DNA of 64,000 nucleotides from positions 116,892-180,891 of the forward strand of contig NZ_KB894408.1 in the NCBI RefSeq assembly GCF_000374445.1, given 5' to 3'. The position numbers and the translations under genes were made by a program. Below, in pieces: positions 1 to 7,464 of this stretch; positions within the stretch are counted from its first letter, which is position 1, and every line of letters begins with the position of its first letter. Source of the DNA: Actinokineospora enzanensis DSM 44649. Its GTDB lineage: Bacteria; Actinomycetota; Actinomycetes; Mycobacteriales; Pseudonocardiaceae. The notes below the pieces were generated by a model, which saw only the letters and a list, made by a program, of their open reading frames with translations, had not been told where the DNA came from and made no database searches.

Positions 1-1352
1 AGCAGGTGCGGGCGCTGCTCGATGAACGCGGTGGTGACCCGGCCCGCGACGAAGTCCGGGTCGTCCAGCACGGCCTGCAGGAACGGGATGTTGGACGCCA
101 CGCCGCGGATGCGGAACTCGGCGACCGCGCGCCGCGCCCTGCGCACCGCTGAGGCGAAGTCGCGGCCCCGGCAGGTGAGCTTGACCAGCATGGAGTCGAA
201 GTGCGCGCTGACCTCGGCGCCCGCAGCGGTGCCGCCGTCCAGCCGGATGCCGCTGCCGCCCGGGGAGCGGTAGGCGCTGATCATGCCGGTGTCCGGGCGG
301 AAGCCCTTGGCCGGGTCCTCGGTGGTGATGCGGCACTGCAGCGCGGCGCCGCGCAGGTAGATGTCGTCCTGGGTGAGGCCGAGGTCGGTCAGCGTCTCGC
401 CCGCGGCGATGCGCAGCTGGGACTGCACCAGGTCGACGTCGGTGACCTCCTCGGTGACCGTGTGCTCGACCTGGATGCGCGGGTTCATCTCGATGAAGAC
501 GTGGTTGCCGCGGGTGTCCAGCAGGAACTCGACGGTGCCCGCGTTCTTGTAGCCGATGTGCCTGGCGAAGGCCACGGCGTCGGCGCAGATGCGGTCGCGC
601 AGGTCCGGGTCCAGGTTGGGCGCGGGCGCGATCTCGATGACCTTCTGGTGGCGGCGCTGCAACGAGCAGTCGCGCTCGTAGAGGTGGATCACGTTGCCGA
701 CGCCGTCGGCGAGGATCTGCACCTCGATGTGCCGCGGGTCGAGCACGGCCTGCTCCAGGAACACGGTGGCGTCGCCGAACGCGGACTCGGCCTCGCGCAT
801 GGCCGCCTCGACCGACTCGCGCAGCGCGGCCGGGTCCTCGACCCGGCGCATGCCGCGCCCGCCGCCGCCTGCCACGGCCTTGACGAAGATCGGGAAGCCG
901 ATCTCCTCGGCGGCCACCAGAAGCGCGTCCACGTCGGTGCCGGGGGCGGTGGAGCGCAGCACCGGCAGCCCGGCCTCGCGGGCGGCGGCGATGGCGCGGG
1001 ACTTGTTGCCGGTCAGCTCCAGGATGTCGGTGTCCGGGCCGACGAAGGTGATGCCCGCCTCGGCGCACGCCTTGGCCAGCTCGGGGTTCTCGGACAGGAA
1101 GCCGTAGCCGGGGTAGACGGCGTCGGCGCCCGCCTTCCGCGCGGCCTTGACGATCTCCTCGACGGACAGGTAGGCGCGCACCGGGTGGCCGGGCTCGCCG
1201 ATCTCGTACGCCTCGTCGGCCTTCATCCGGTGCGGGGAGTTGCGGTCCTCGTACGGGAAGACGGCGACCGTGCCTGCGCCGAGTTCGTATCCGGCGCGGA
1301 ACGCCCGGATGGCGATCTCGCCTCGGTTGGCGACGAGCACCTTGCGGAACAT
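1..1352 (-). CDS. pyc: Pyruvate carboxylase, N-terminal biotin carboxylase part (cut by window edge)
   Basis: The first 450 residues of a biotin-dependent carboxylase; the rest lies beyond base 1. It begins MFRKVLVANRGEIA, the classic biotin carboxylase N-terminus. A glycine-rich ATP-grasp loop (GGGGRGMR) lies near residues 157-165 and the conserved EMNPRIQVEHT motif near 285-296. The sequence after the ATP-grasp fold (residues ~330-450) matches the biotin carboxylase C-domain. Pyruvate carboxylase makes oxaloacetate from pyruvate and bicarbonate using ATP. The ATG at 1352 is preceded by a perfect AGGAGGT at 1361-1367. An acyl-CoA carboxylase alpha subunit is the main alternative, since the carboxyltransferase half that would decide is outside the window; the MFRKVLVANRGEIAIRAFRA start and the genome position favour pyc. 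Confidence 0.88.
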   Translation of the reverse strand, partial: MFRKVLVANRGEIAIRAFRAGYELGAGTVAVFPYEDRNSPHRMKADEAYEIGEPGHPVRAYLSVEEIVKAARKAGADAVYPGYGFLSENPELAKACAEAGITFVGPDTDILELTGNKSRAIAAAREAGLPVLRSTAPGTDVDALLVAAEEIGFPIFVKAVAGGGGRGMRRVEDPAALRESVEAAMREAESAFGDATVFLEQAVLDPRHIEVQILADGVGNVIHLYERDCSLQRRHQKVIEIAPAPNLDPDLRDRICADAVAFARHIGYKNAGTVEFLLDTRGNHVFIEMNPRIQVEHTVTEEVTDVDLVQSQLRIAAGETLTDLGLTQDDIYLRGAALQCRITTEDPAKGFRPDTGMISAYRSPGGSGIRLDGGTAAGAEVSAHFDSMLVKLTCRGRDFASAVRRARRAVAEFRIRGVASNIPFLQAVLDDPDFVAGRVTTAFIEQRPHL

Positions 1353-1571
1353 GCGCGGTTACCTCCTGCTCCGGGAAAGAGTCGGACGACGGAGATTATC
1401 GTGGATGTCCCATCCGTCGGGAGCTTCGTCCCACGTGACGGGCCTCATCCCGAATCGATCAACCTGGGGTTCCTCCGGCCCTTGACCGGTTCCACCGGAG
1501 ATTCTCCGGCCATCCACCCGCGTGGTCGATCACCCGCGGGCCCGGACCAGGCGCGCGGGATTAACGGCCGT

Positions 1572-2678
1572 TCACTCGGCGGGCCGCACCACGATCTCAC
1601 GGACCTCACCCGACGTCGAGTCGGGGAACAGCACCCGCACCCGGTCGGCCACCATGCCGCGGGTGCCGACGTCGGTGTACTCGCCGCCGAGCCTGCCGAC
1701 CGTGCGCCAGGTCCCGCTCACGTCCCGCAGCTGCACGAGCGCGCCCAGTGGCGTCCCGGCCGCGGCCAGCACCCGCACCCGGTCCACCGGGCGGGGTGCG
1801 CCGAGCGCGACGGTCGGGTCGGCGGCCCGGTGGCCGGTCTCCGGGTCGCCGTCGGCCCAGGCGTCGGCCGGGGCCGGGCGCACCGAGAACTCGCGCACCG
1901 CCAGCCAGTGCCGCTGGCCCGCGGTGGCGCGCAGCCGCAGGTACCGCACCGGCCGCGCGTCCAGGGCTGCGGACACCGAGGCCGAGCCGGGCAGCGTGCG
2001 CACGGTCTGCCAGCGGACCCCGTCCACCGAGCCCTCCAGCACGCCTGAGCGCAGGTAGTCCAGCGGCCGCGCGGCGGTGCCCATGCTCACCGCGACCGAG
2101 TCGAGCGGGCGCACCCGGCCGAGGTCGAGCACGTAGGCCGAGCCGGGGCGGGGGGCGGTGGAGCTCCAGTAGAAGGTGTCCACGTCGTCGTCGGCCATCC
2201 GGTCGGGCCCGTTGCCCGCGTAGGCGTCCGGGGCGGTGGTGGCGCGGGTCGGGCGGCTGATGCCGAGCGCGCGGTCGGAGGCCGCCAGCGCGGCGCCGAC
2301 GAACCGGCCGTACTCGGCGGGGATCCGCGCGCCCGCCAGGGCCAGCCGCTCGCACCAGGCCCGGCGGTCGTCGCCGTTCGCGTGCGCCACCAGCATCCGC
2401 GCCGCGCCGCGCACCGGTTCCGCAGGCGAACCCTCGGCCCGCAGGTAGGCGTCCAGGACCGCGGCCGACCGGCGCAGGTCGGCGCCCGCGGTGTAGTCGG
2501 CCCAGAAGCCGGTGAGCGCCCCGGCCCGGTCCAGCGCGTCGGTGACCCGGGCCAGCCGGGCGTCCGGCTTGACGTAGGGGTCCGGTCGCTGCTCGGCCCG
2601 CGCGGCGCCGGGCGCCGCGACCAACGCGACGACCACGAGCGGCACGGCAACGCACAGCCGTCGGCCACCTGGGGGCAC
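1572..2678 (-). CDS. Secreted F5/8 type C (discoidin) domain protein
   Basis: A 368-residue protein with a Sec signal peptide (hydrophobic stretch about residues 9-26, likely cleavage after ARA at 28). Residues ~30-145 form a helical region resembling the linker of GH84-type beta-N-acetylglucosaminidases. Residues ~150-280 read as an F5/8C galactose-binding-like domain (ADDDVDTFYWS, then AYVLDLG and the RYLRLRA strand), followed by a second beta-sandwich-like stretch to the end. No catalytic domain is present, so it is probably a carbohydrate-binding exported protein or a truncated glycosidase relative. The GTG at 2678 was chosen because AGAGGA lies 7-8 bases upstream and it puts the signal peptide at the N-terminus; longer in-frame starts exist. 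Confidence 0.6.
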   Translation of the reverse strand: MPPGGRRLCVAVPLVVVALVAAPGAARAEQRPDPYVKPDARLARVTDALDRAGALTGFWADYTAGADLRRSAAVLDAYLRAEGSPAEPVRGAARMLVAHANGDDRRAWCERLALAGARIPAEYGRFVGAALAASDRALGISRPTRATTAPDAYAGNGPDRMADDDVDTFYWSSTAPRPGSAYVLDLGRVRPLDSVAVSMGTAARPLDYLRSGVLEGSVDGVRWQTVRTLPGSASVSAALDARPVRYLRLRATAGQRHWLAVREFSVRPAPADAWADGDPETGHRAADPTVALGAPRPVDRVRVLAAAGTPLGALVQLRDVSGTWRTVGRLGGEYTDVGTRGMVADRVRVLFPDSTSGEVREIVVRPAE

Positions 2679-3655
2679 GGTCGATCCTCTCGTCTCGGGC
2701 GCGGTCACGTCCCAAGTGGTGGGTCGGCGCGTGCCCGCACATCCGGCCCCCCGGCCGGGCACACGGGCGCGATGCTGCCGGCCCCGCAGCGCCGACGCCA
2801 GTGCGCTCACCCGGACGGCCGTGCCAGTGTCCACTTGGTGGCCGGTCCCTCGACGGCCCACATGTCAAGGAGGTGACCGATCGGGCGCGGTCGACCGGGA
2901 AATGACTACGGGGTAACGAATCCGTGCGGTTGCCCGGCCGCGCGGACGCGGTCCGCGAGCGGCAGATCACGTTGACCCGAGCGGTCCAGGACCGATGTCG
3001 GGTCACCCCGGGAAGGCGTTGCCGCACAAGATGATCATGCCGTCGGCCGGGCTGGGAGCGCGCCCGCCGGGGCGGCGGCGAGCCCGGGACGCGGGCCGCT
3101 TGTCCGATCACGCTGCGTCGCCGACCGCACGCCCGCCGATCCCCCGAGCCCGCGGAGTCCGAATAGGACAGATCGGGCGGCGGGCCGGTTCGTCTACCGA
3201 GGGCGACGCTCGCCGGCGCGGGCGGGATGCCGCTCGGCGGTGCGGGTGGGACACGAGTGACACCGGGAGCGAGCGGTGGCTGTCTTTCCCACCGCGGGCC
3301 CCGCCGACCGGGTGGCGATCCCCGGGAACGGATCCACTTGGGAGATCCGGGAACGTCGAACCGGACACGGGCGGGAATCCGTGCGGCGGCGCGGACGATC
3401 AACGGCACGGCCGGGGAATTCCCTACCGAATCCCCTTCGTGTTCCGCTGCGCGAACACCGGTCGGACACCGACACCGGTTACGCGGAATTCCGCCAGGGG
3501 CGCGGGCGGATCGCGACGAAGTCGATCTCGAACCCGCGCCCGCACAGCGGATCCGACCCGGACGCGGGCAATGCGCCGCCCCCGACGGCAATCCCGAACC
3601 GTCCTGGCACGCGGAATTAACTACCTCGGCGGGTTCACTCCCGCGGTGGACATAC
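2679..3655. other. Gene-free interval, ~1 kb
   Basis: Divergent spacer between the discoidin gene and the DivIVA-like gene. The open frames here are GC-driven, lack recognisable domains and contradict one another between strands. A perfect anti-16S match AAGGAGGTGA occurs at 2867-2876 but has no start codon at a useful distance. The right end holds the candidate -10 of the next gene. I see nothing else. Confidence 0.4.
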
Positions 3656-3661
3656 TAAAGT
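3656..3661 (+). promoter_or_regulatory. Candidate -10 (TAAAGT) for a leaderless DivIVA-like gene
   Basis: TAAAGT fits the actinobacterial TANNNT -10 and ends 6 bases before the ATG at 3668, placing the transcription start at or next to the start codon. There is no clear Shine-Dalgarno sequence. A weak -35 (TTCACT, 3634-3639) is possible. Confidence 0.45.
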
Positions 3662-3667
3662 GGGGCA

Positions 3668-5224
3668 ATGCCCTCTGGTGACGCCGAGTCCACCGACCGA
3701 CTTCCGCACTTCGACACCGTTCTCCGCGGGTACAACCCCCGCCAGGTCAACGAACGGGTCACCCGCCTCACCTACGACCTGCGCCACGCGTCCAAGGGCC
3801 GCGACGACGCGCAGGCGAAGGTCGCCGAGCTGACCAAGTCGCTCGGCTCGCTCCAGCAACAGCTGCTGGAGACGACCACCCGCCTGAACCGGATCAGCGC
3901 CAACCCCAACAGCACCGAGGGCATGACCGAGCGCGTCCGGTTGATGATGCAGCTCGCCGAGGAGGAGATCGCCGAGTTCAAGCGGCAGGCCGACGAGTAC
4001 GGCGCCTCCACCCGCGCGGAGGCCGAGGCCTACGGCGCGAACACCCGCAAGGAAGCGGACGGGTACTCCTCGGCCACGCGCACCGCGGCCGATGACTACG
4101 CGGCGCAGACCCGGCTCAACGCCGAGGCCTACGCGAACAAGACCGCCAAGCAGGCCGACGACGCCGCCACCGGCGTGCGCGCCGAGGCGGACAAGTACGC
4201 CAAGGACCTGCGCGCCAAGCACGACAAGATGATCGGCGACCTGGAGGAGCGGCGCAGGCAGCTGGAGGCGGACTACACCCGCAACCACGCCGAGCTCGAC
4301 GCCGAGTACGAGACCATGCGCGCGAACCTCGCGGCCGAGCACAAGAAGCTCATGGCCGACGCGCGCGCCGAGATCGAGGCGCAGACCAAGGCGAACGAGG
4401 CCCGTATCGCCCAGCTCCACGACGACGCCTCCGCCCACCGCGACCAGTTGGACGCGGAGGCGCTCGGCGTTCGTGAGCGGTTGGACGGGGAGTCGGCCGA
4501 TCGTCGTGCCGCCGCCGAGGCGCAGGCGGACCAGGAGCTCGGCGAGAAGCGCGCGGCCGCCGAGGCCGAGCTGACCCGACGGACGGGCGAGGTCGAGGCG
4601 TCGTTGGCGGCCCGCAACGACGAGGTCGAGAAGAGCCTGGCCGAGCAGACCGCCGCCATCGAGGCCGCGTTGTTGGCGCAGACCGAGGAGACGGAGCAGG
4701 CGCTGGCCGACCAGCGGGCGTCGGCCGAGGCGGATATCAAGACCCAGCGGGATTCGGCGGAGAAGGCCGCTGCGCGGTTGGTGGCCGACGCGGAGAAGCA
4801 GAAGGCCGACACCGAGAAGTCGTTGGCTGCCGCGCGGTCTTCCGCCGATGCCGAGATCTCCGCCGCCCGGTCGGCCGCGGAGAAGGCGGCCGCGCGGTTG
4901 GTCGCGGACGCCGAGAAGAACAAGGCCGACACCGAGGCTGCCATGGCGGCTGCTCGTTCCGCTGCCGACGCGGAGATCTCGGCTGCCCGGTCGGCCGCGG
5001 AGAAGCACGCCGGGGACCTGGTGGCCGACGCCGAGGCGAAGTTGGCGGACGCCACTTCCCGGCATGAGCAGGCGGACGCGTTCGAGCGGCGGGTGTCCGA
5101 GCAGGTGAGCAGTACGTTCGCGGTGCTGGAGGAGGCCAAGCAGCATTTCGCGGAGAGCATGGCCGCGGTGCAGGCCAAGGCCGGTGCTGCTGCTTCCAAG
5201 AACGGAACTGCCCGGGTTCGGTGA
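3668..5224 (+). CDS. DivIVA-domain coiled-coil protein (Scy/FilP-like)
   Basis: A 518-residue, highly charged protein. Residues ~10-45 (FDTVLRGYNPRQVNERV) match the N-terminal DivIVA-type domain that recruits such proteins to curved membranes. Nearly all the rest is Ala/Glu/Lys/Arg-rich coiled coil. Residues 108-184 are seven exact 11-residue (hendecad) units of the type ADxYxxxTRxx; residues ~364-443 are two near-identical 40-residue units. In actinobacteria such proteins organise polar growth, cell wall synthesis or the tip-associated cytoskeleton; that role is inferred. It is single-copy and monocistronic, closed by a terminator at 5237-5269. The name Scy or FilP is not certain, since those assignments rest on repeat pattern rather than orthology. 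Confidence 0.72.
   Translation: MPSGDAESTDRLPHFDTVLRGYNPRQVNERVTRLTYDLRHASKGRDDAQAKVAELTKSLGSLQQQLLETTTRLNRISANPNSTEGMTERVRLMMQLAEEEIAEFKRQADEYGASTRAEAEAYGANTRKEADGYSSATRTAADDYAAQTRLNAEAYANKTAKQADDAATGVRAEADKYAKDLRAKHDKMIGDLEERRRQLEADYTRNHAELDAEYETMRANLAAEHKKLMADARAEIEAQTKANEARIAQLHDDASAHRDQLDAEALGVRERLDGESADRRAAAEAQADQELGEKRAAAEAELTRRTGEVEASLAARNDEVEKSLAEQTAAIEAALLAQTEETEQALADQRASAEADIKTQRDSAEKAAARLVADAEKQKADTEKSLAAARSSADAEISAARSAAEKAAARLVADAEKNKADTEAAMAAARSAADAEISAARSAAEKHAGDLVADAEAKLADATSRHEQADAFERRVSEQVSSTFAVLEEAKQHFAESMAAVQAKAGAAASKNGTARVR
3989..4219 (+). repeat. Seven in-frame 33-bp (11-residue) coding repeats
   Basis: Seven consecutive 33-base units encode hendecads that begin with Ala-Asp/Glu, four of them with Tyr at position 4 followed by a T-R or T-A pair. 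The DNA is diverged between units while the protein pattern is kept, indicating selection on the coiled-coil geometry rather than recent duplication. Confidence 0.75.
4757..4996 (+). repeat. Two tandem 120-bp coding repeats in the DivIVA-like gene
   Basis: Two adjacent 40-codon units starting AEKAAARLVADAEK and ending DAEISAARSA, with a decayed third copy (AEKHAGDLVADAEA) after them. High similarity at DNA level suggests a relatively recent duplication. Confidence 0.7.
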
Positions 5225-5236
5225 GGTTTTGCTTTC

Positions 5237-5269
5237 AGGGGCCGTTCCTTTGTGGGGCGGCCCCTTTTA
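5237..5269 (+). terminator. Intrinsic terminator after the DivIVA-like gene
   Basis: Stem AGGGGCCG / CGGCCCCT with a 13-base loop, followed by TTTAT; 13 bases after the stop codon. Confidence 0.7.
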
Positions 5270-5325
5270 TATGCGCCAGGGACGCGATTTCTGTTTCCGG
5301 CTCGCCCGGCCCGCACGGAAGATCG

Positions 5326-5366
5326 CAAAACAAAAGCGCCGACCGGACCCGGGTCCGATCGGCGCC
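5326..5366 (-). terminator. Intrinsic terminator after rpmB
   Basis: On the minus strand a 14-bp stem (GCGCCGATCGGACC / GGTCCGGTCGGCGC, one G-U) is followed by TTTTGTTTT. It starts 15 bases after the rpmB stop codon. Confidence 0.75.
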
Positions 5367-5380
5367 GATGAAGCAAGCAC

Positions 5381-5572
5381 TCAGCCGCGCACGACCTTGC
5401 CCGCCTTCAGGCACGAGGTGCAGACGTTCAGGCGCTTGCGCTGGGAGATGCCCAGGCGCGCGTGCACGGTCTGGATGTTCGGGTTCCAGCGGCGGTTGGT
5501 CCGCCGGTTCGAGTGCGAGACCGACTTGCCGAAGCCTGGCCCCTTGCCACAGACGTCGCACACGGCAGCCAC
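5381..5572 (-). CDS. rpmB: 50S ribosomal protein L28
   Basis: A 63-residue basic protein, the normal length for bacterial L28. It contains [20 protein letters not shown] near the N-terminus and [11 protein letters not shown] at the C-terminus, giving the four cysteines of the zinc-binding (C+) form of L28. It binds 23S rRNA in the large subunit. The GTG at 5572 was chosen over the GTG at 5581 because AAGGAG (5581-5586) is 8 bases upstream of the former and overlaps the latter. It is divergent from the fakA-like gene and recG, an arrangement conserved in many Gram-positive bacteria. A zinc-dependent C+ form often coexists with a C- paralogue elsewhere. Confidence 0.93.
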   Translation of the reverse strand: MAAVCDVCGKGPGFGKSVSHSNRRTNRRWNPNIQTVHARLGISQRKRLNVCTSCLKAGKVVRG

Positions 5573-5667
5573 GTCAGACACTCCTTCGCCTTGGTGTCGC
5601 CCGCCTTGGCCGCTAGCGGTGGCCGGTGGGCACGTACGAGGGCTCGGGCAGGCCCGAGCGTCTGCAC

Positions 5668-5697
5668 AGGGTAACCGGTGCCGGGTCGGCCCTCCAA
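5668..5697 (-). promoter_or_regulatory. Candidate rpmB promoter
   Basis: Minus strand TTGGAG (5692-5697), 18-base spacer, TACCCT (5668-5673). The hexamers fit a sigma-A-like promoter and lie about 95 bases before the rpmB start. A similar TACCCT on the plus strand at 5730-5735 may serve the divergent fakA-like gene. Confidence 0.45.
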
Positions 5698-5762
5698 ACC
5701 GGGGCGACCCGACCGGGGAAGGGGCGGGCTACCCTCGCCGGAAACCGGTGGGAGGTGGGGCG

Positions 5763-7391
5763 GTGTTGGAGGCGCTGGACGCGGGCCAGGTGCGCCGGTG
5801 GGTGGCGGCCTGCGTGCGGTCGCTGGACGCGCACCGGGGGGCCATCGACCGGATCAACGTGTTCCCGGTGGCGGACGGGGACACCGGGTCGAACCTGGTC
5901 GACACCTTCACCGCGGCCCTGGACGCCCTGCTGCGCGCGGACGCGCGCGAGCTGGCGGCCGCCGGTGGGGCGTTCGGGCTGGTGGCGAAGGGGGCGCTGG
6001 CCGGGGCGCGGGGGAACTCCGGGGTCATCGCCTCGCAGGTGCTGCGCGGGATGGCCGAGGCGGTGCGGGGGCTGGACGTGGTCACCGGGCCCGCGTTGCG
6101 CGCGGCGTTGCGGCGGGGGGCCGAGCTGGCGGCGCTGGCGGTGTCCGAGCCGGTGCCGGGGACGATGTTGAGCGTCCTCGACGCCGCTGCCGCCGCCGAC
6201 GGTCCGGACACGCTGCACGCGGTCGCGCTGTCCGCCGCCCGCGCGGCCGCCGAGGCGCTCGACGCGACGCCCGGGCAGTTGGCCGTGCTCGCCGAGGCCG
6301 GGGTGGTCGACGCGGGTGGGCGCGGGGTGGTGGTCGTGTTGGACGCGCTGGTGGCCGTGGTGACGGAGCGGCCCGAGGCGACCGGGCACCTGGAAGTCCG
6401 GGAACCCGACGAGTCGGCTCCCGAGTGGCCGCAGGCCGAGGTGACCGCGCGGGAGGGTGGGTCCGAGCTGTACGGGTACGAGGTGATGTACCTGCTCAGC
6501 CGGACCACCGACGCGGCCGTCGAGAAGCTGCGCGGGGTGCTCGACCGGATCGGCGACTGTGTCTCCGTCGTGGGGGACGGTGATGAGCTGTGGACCGTCC
6601 ATGTGCATTGCAATGACATCGGCGCCGCGATCGAGGCGGGTATCGACGCGGGCAGGCCACGGCGGATCCGGGTGGCGCGGTTCGCGGACACGGTCGCGCC
6701 GGGACGGTTCACGCGGGACCGGGCGGTGGTCGCGGCCGTGCGCGGGAGCGAGCTGGCGGAGCTGTTCCTCGCGGAGGGGGTGTCCGTGCTGCGCGTGGAC
6801 GGTGCCGATCCGGACGCGTACGACCTGCTTGAGGTGATCACGAGCACGAGCGCCGCGCACGTCATAGTGCTCCCCGGGGACGCGGGCCTGATGGCGGTCG
6901 CGGACGAGGCGGCCGCGCGGGCGGTGGCGGCGGGACAGGACGTCGTGGTGGTGCCGTGCGCGTCGCCGGTGCAGGCGTTGGCGGCGATCGCCGTGCACGA
7001 CCCGCGCAGGCGGGCCGGGGACGACGTGGTGGGCATGGCCGAGGCCGCCGCCGCGACCCGGCGCGGGGAGGTGATCGTGGCTGGTGAGGACGCGATCACC
7101 TGGATCGGGCCGTGTCGGGCCGAGGACGTGCTGGGGTTCGCCGACGGCGAGGTGGTGCTGATCGAGCCGGGGCCGCCGACGGCCGAGGTATTGATCCGGG
7201 CGACCGAGGCGGTGGTCGCGCGAATGCTCGCGGCGGGCGGCGAGCTGGTCACCGTGCTCTCCGGTCGGGGTGCTCCGCCGGAGCTGCCCGAGCGGCTCGG
7301 TGACTTCCTGCGCCGTGAACGACCCGACACCGACCTCACCGCGCATCCGGGCGGCCAGGCCGACTCGGTGGTCGTACTCGGACTGGAGTGA
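5763..7391 (+). CDS. DAK/DhaL-domain protein, FakA-like fatty acid kinase subunit
   Basis: A 542-residue protein. Residues 1-~200 are a DhaL domain: NVFPVADGDTGSN at ~32-44 supplies the Asp cluster that chelates ATP-Mg, and GARGNSGVI at ~83-91 is the second hallmark. The middle and C-terminal parts correspond to the FakA extension that contacts the lipid carrier FakB. The family phosphorylates fatty acids bound to FakB (DegV proteins). The GTG start at 5763 has GGGAGG 7 bases upstream. The order rpmB-fakA-recG is widely conserved. No FakB/DegV gene lies in this window, so the partner must be elsewhere. Confidence 0.8.
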   Translation: MLEALDAGQVRRWVAACVRSLDAHRGAIDRINVFPVADGDTGSNLVDTFTAALDALLRADARELAAAGGAFGLVAKGALAGARGNSGVIASQVLRGMAEAVRGLDVVTGPALRAALRRGAELAALAVSEPVPGTMLSVLDAAAAADGPDTLHAVALSAARAAAEALDATPGQLAVLAEAGVVDAGGRGVVVVLDALVAVVTERPEATGHLEVREPDESAPEWPQAEVTAREGGSELYGYEVMYLLSRTTDAAVEKLRGVLDRIGDCVSVVGDGDELWTVHVHCNDIGAAIEAGIDAGRPRRIRVARFADTVAPGRFTRDRAVVAAVRGSELAELFLAEGVSVLRVDGADPDAYDLLEVITSTSAAHVIVLPGDAGLMAVADEAAARAVAAGQDVVVVPCASPVQALAAIAVHDPRRRAGDDVVGMAEAAAATRRGEVIVAGEDAITWIGPCRAEDVLGFADGEVVLIEPGPPTAEVLIRATEAVVARMLAAGGELVTVLSGRGAPPELPERLGDFLRRERPDTDLTAHPGGQADSVVVLGLE

Positions 7392-7464
7392 CCCGGTGTC
7401 GGTGCGTAGCGGCAGAATCGGGTCATAATCGGGCCGGACGAGACGACAGGGGCGAGACCGCGAC

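Noticed and set aside
201-2048. Plus-strand 615-codon open frame over pyc
   Set aside because: Antisense to the clear biotin carboxylase; composition-driven and without any domain.
2862-2880. Perfect AAGGAGGTGA anti-16S match
   Set aside because: No start codon at 5-12 bases downstream; probably chance.
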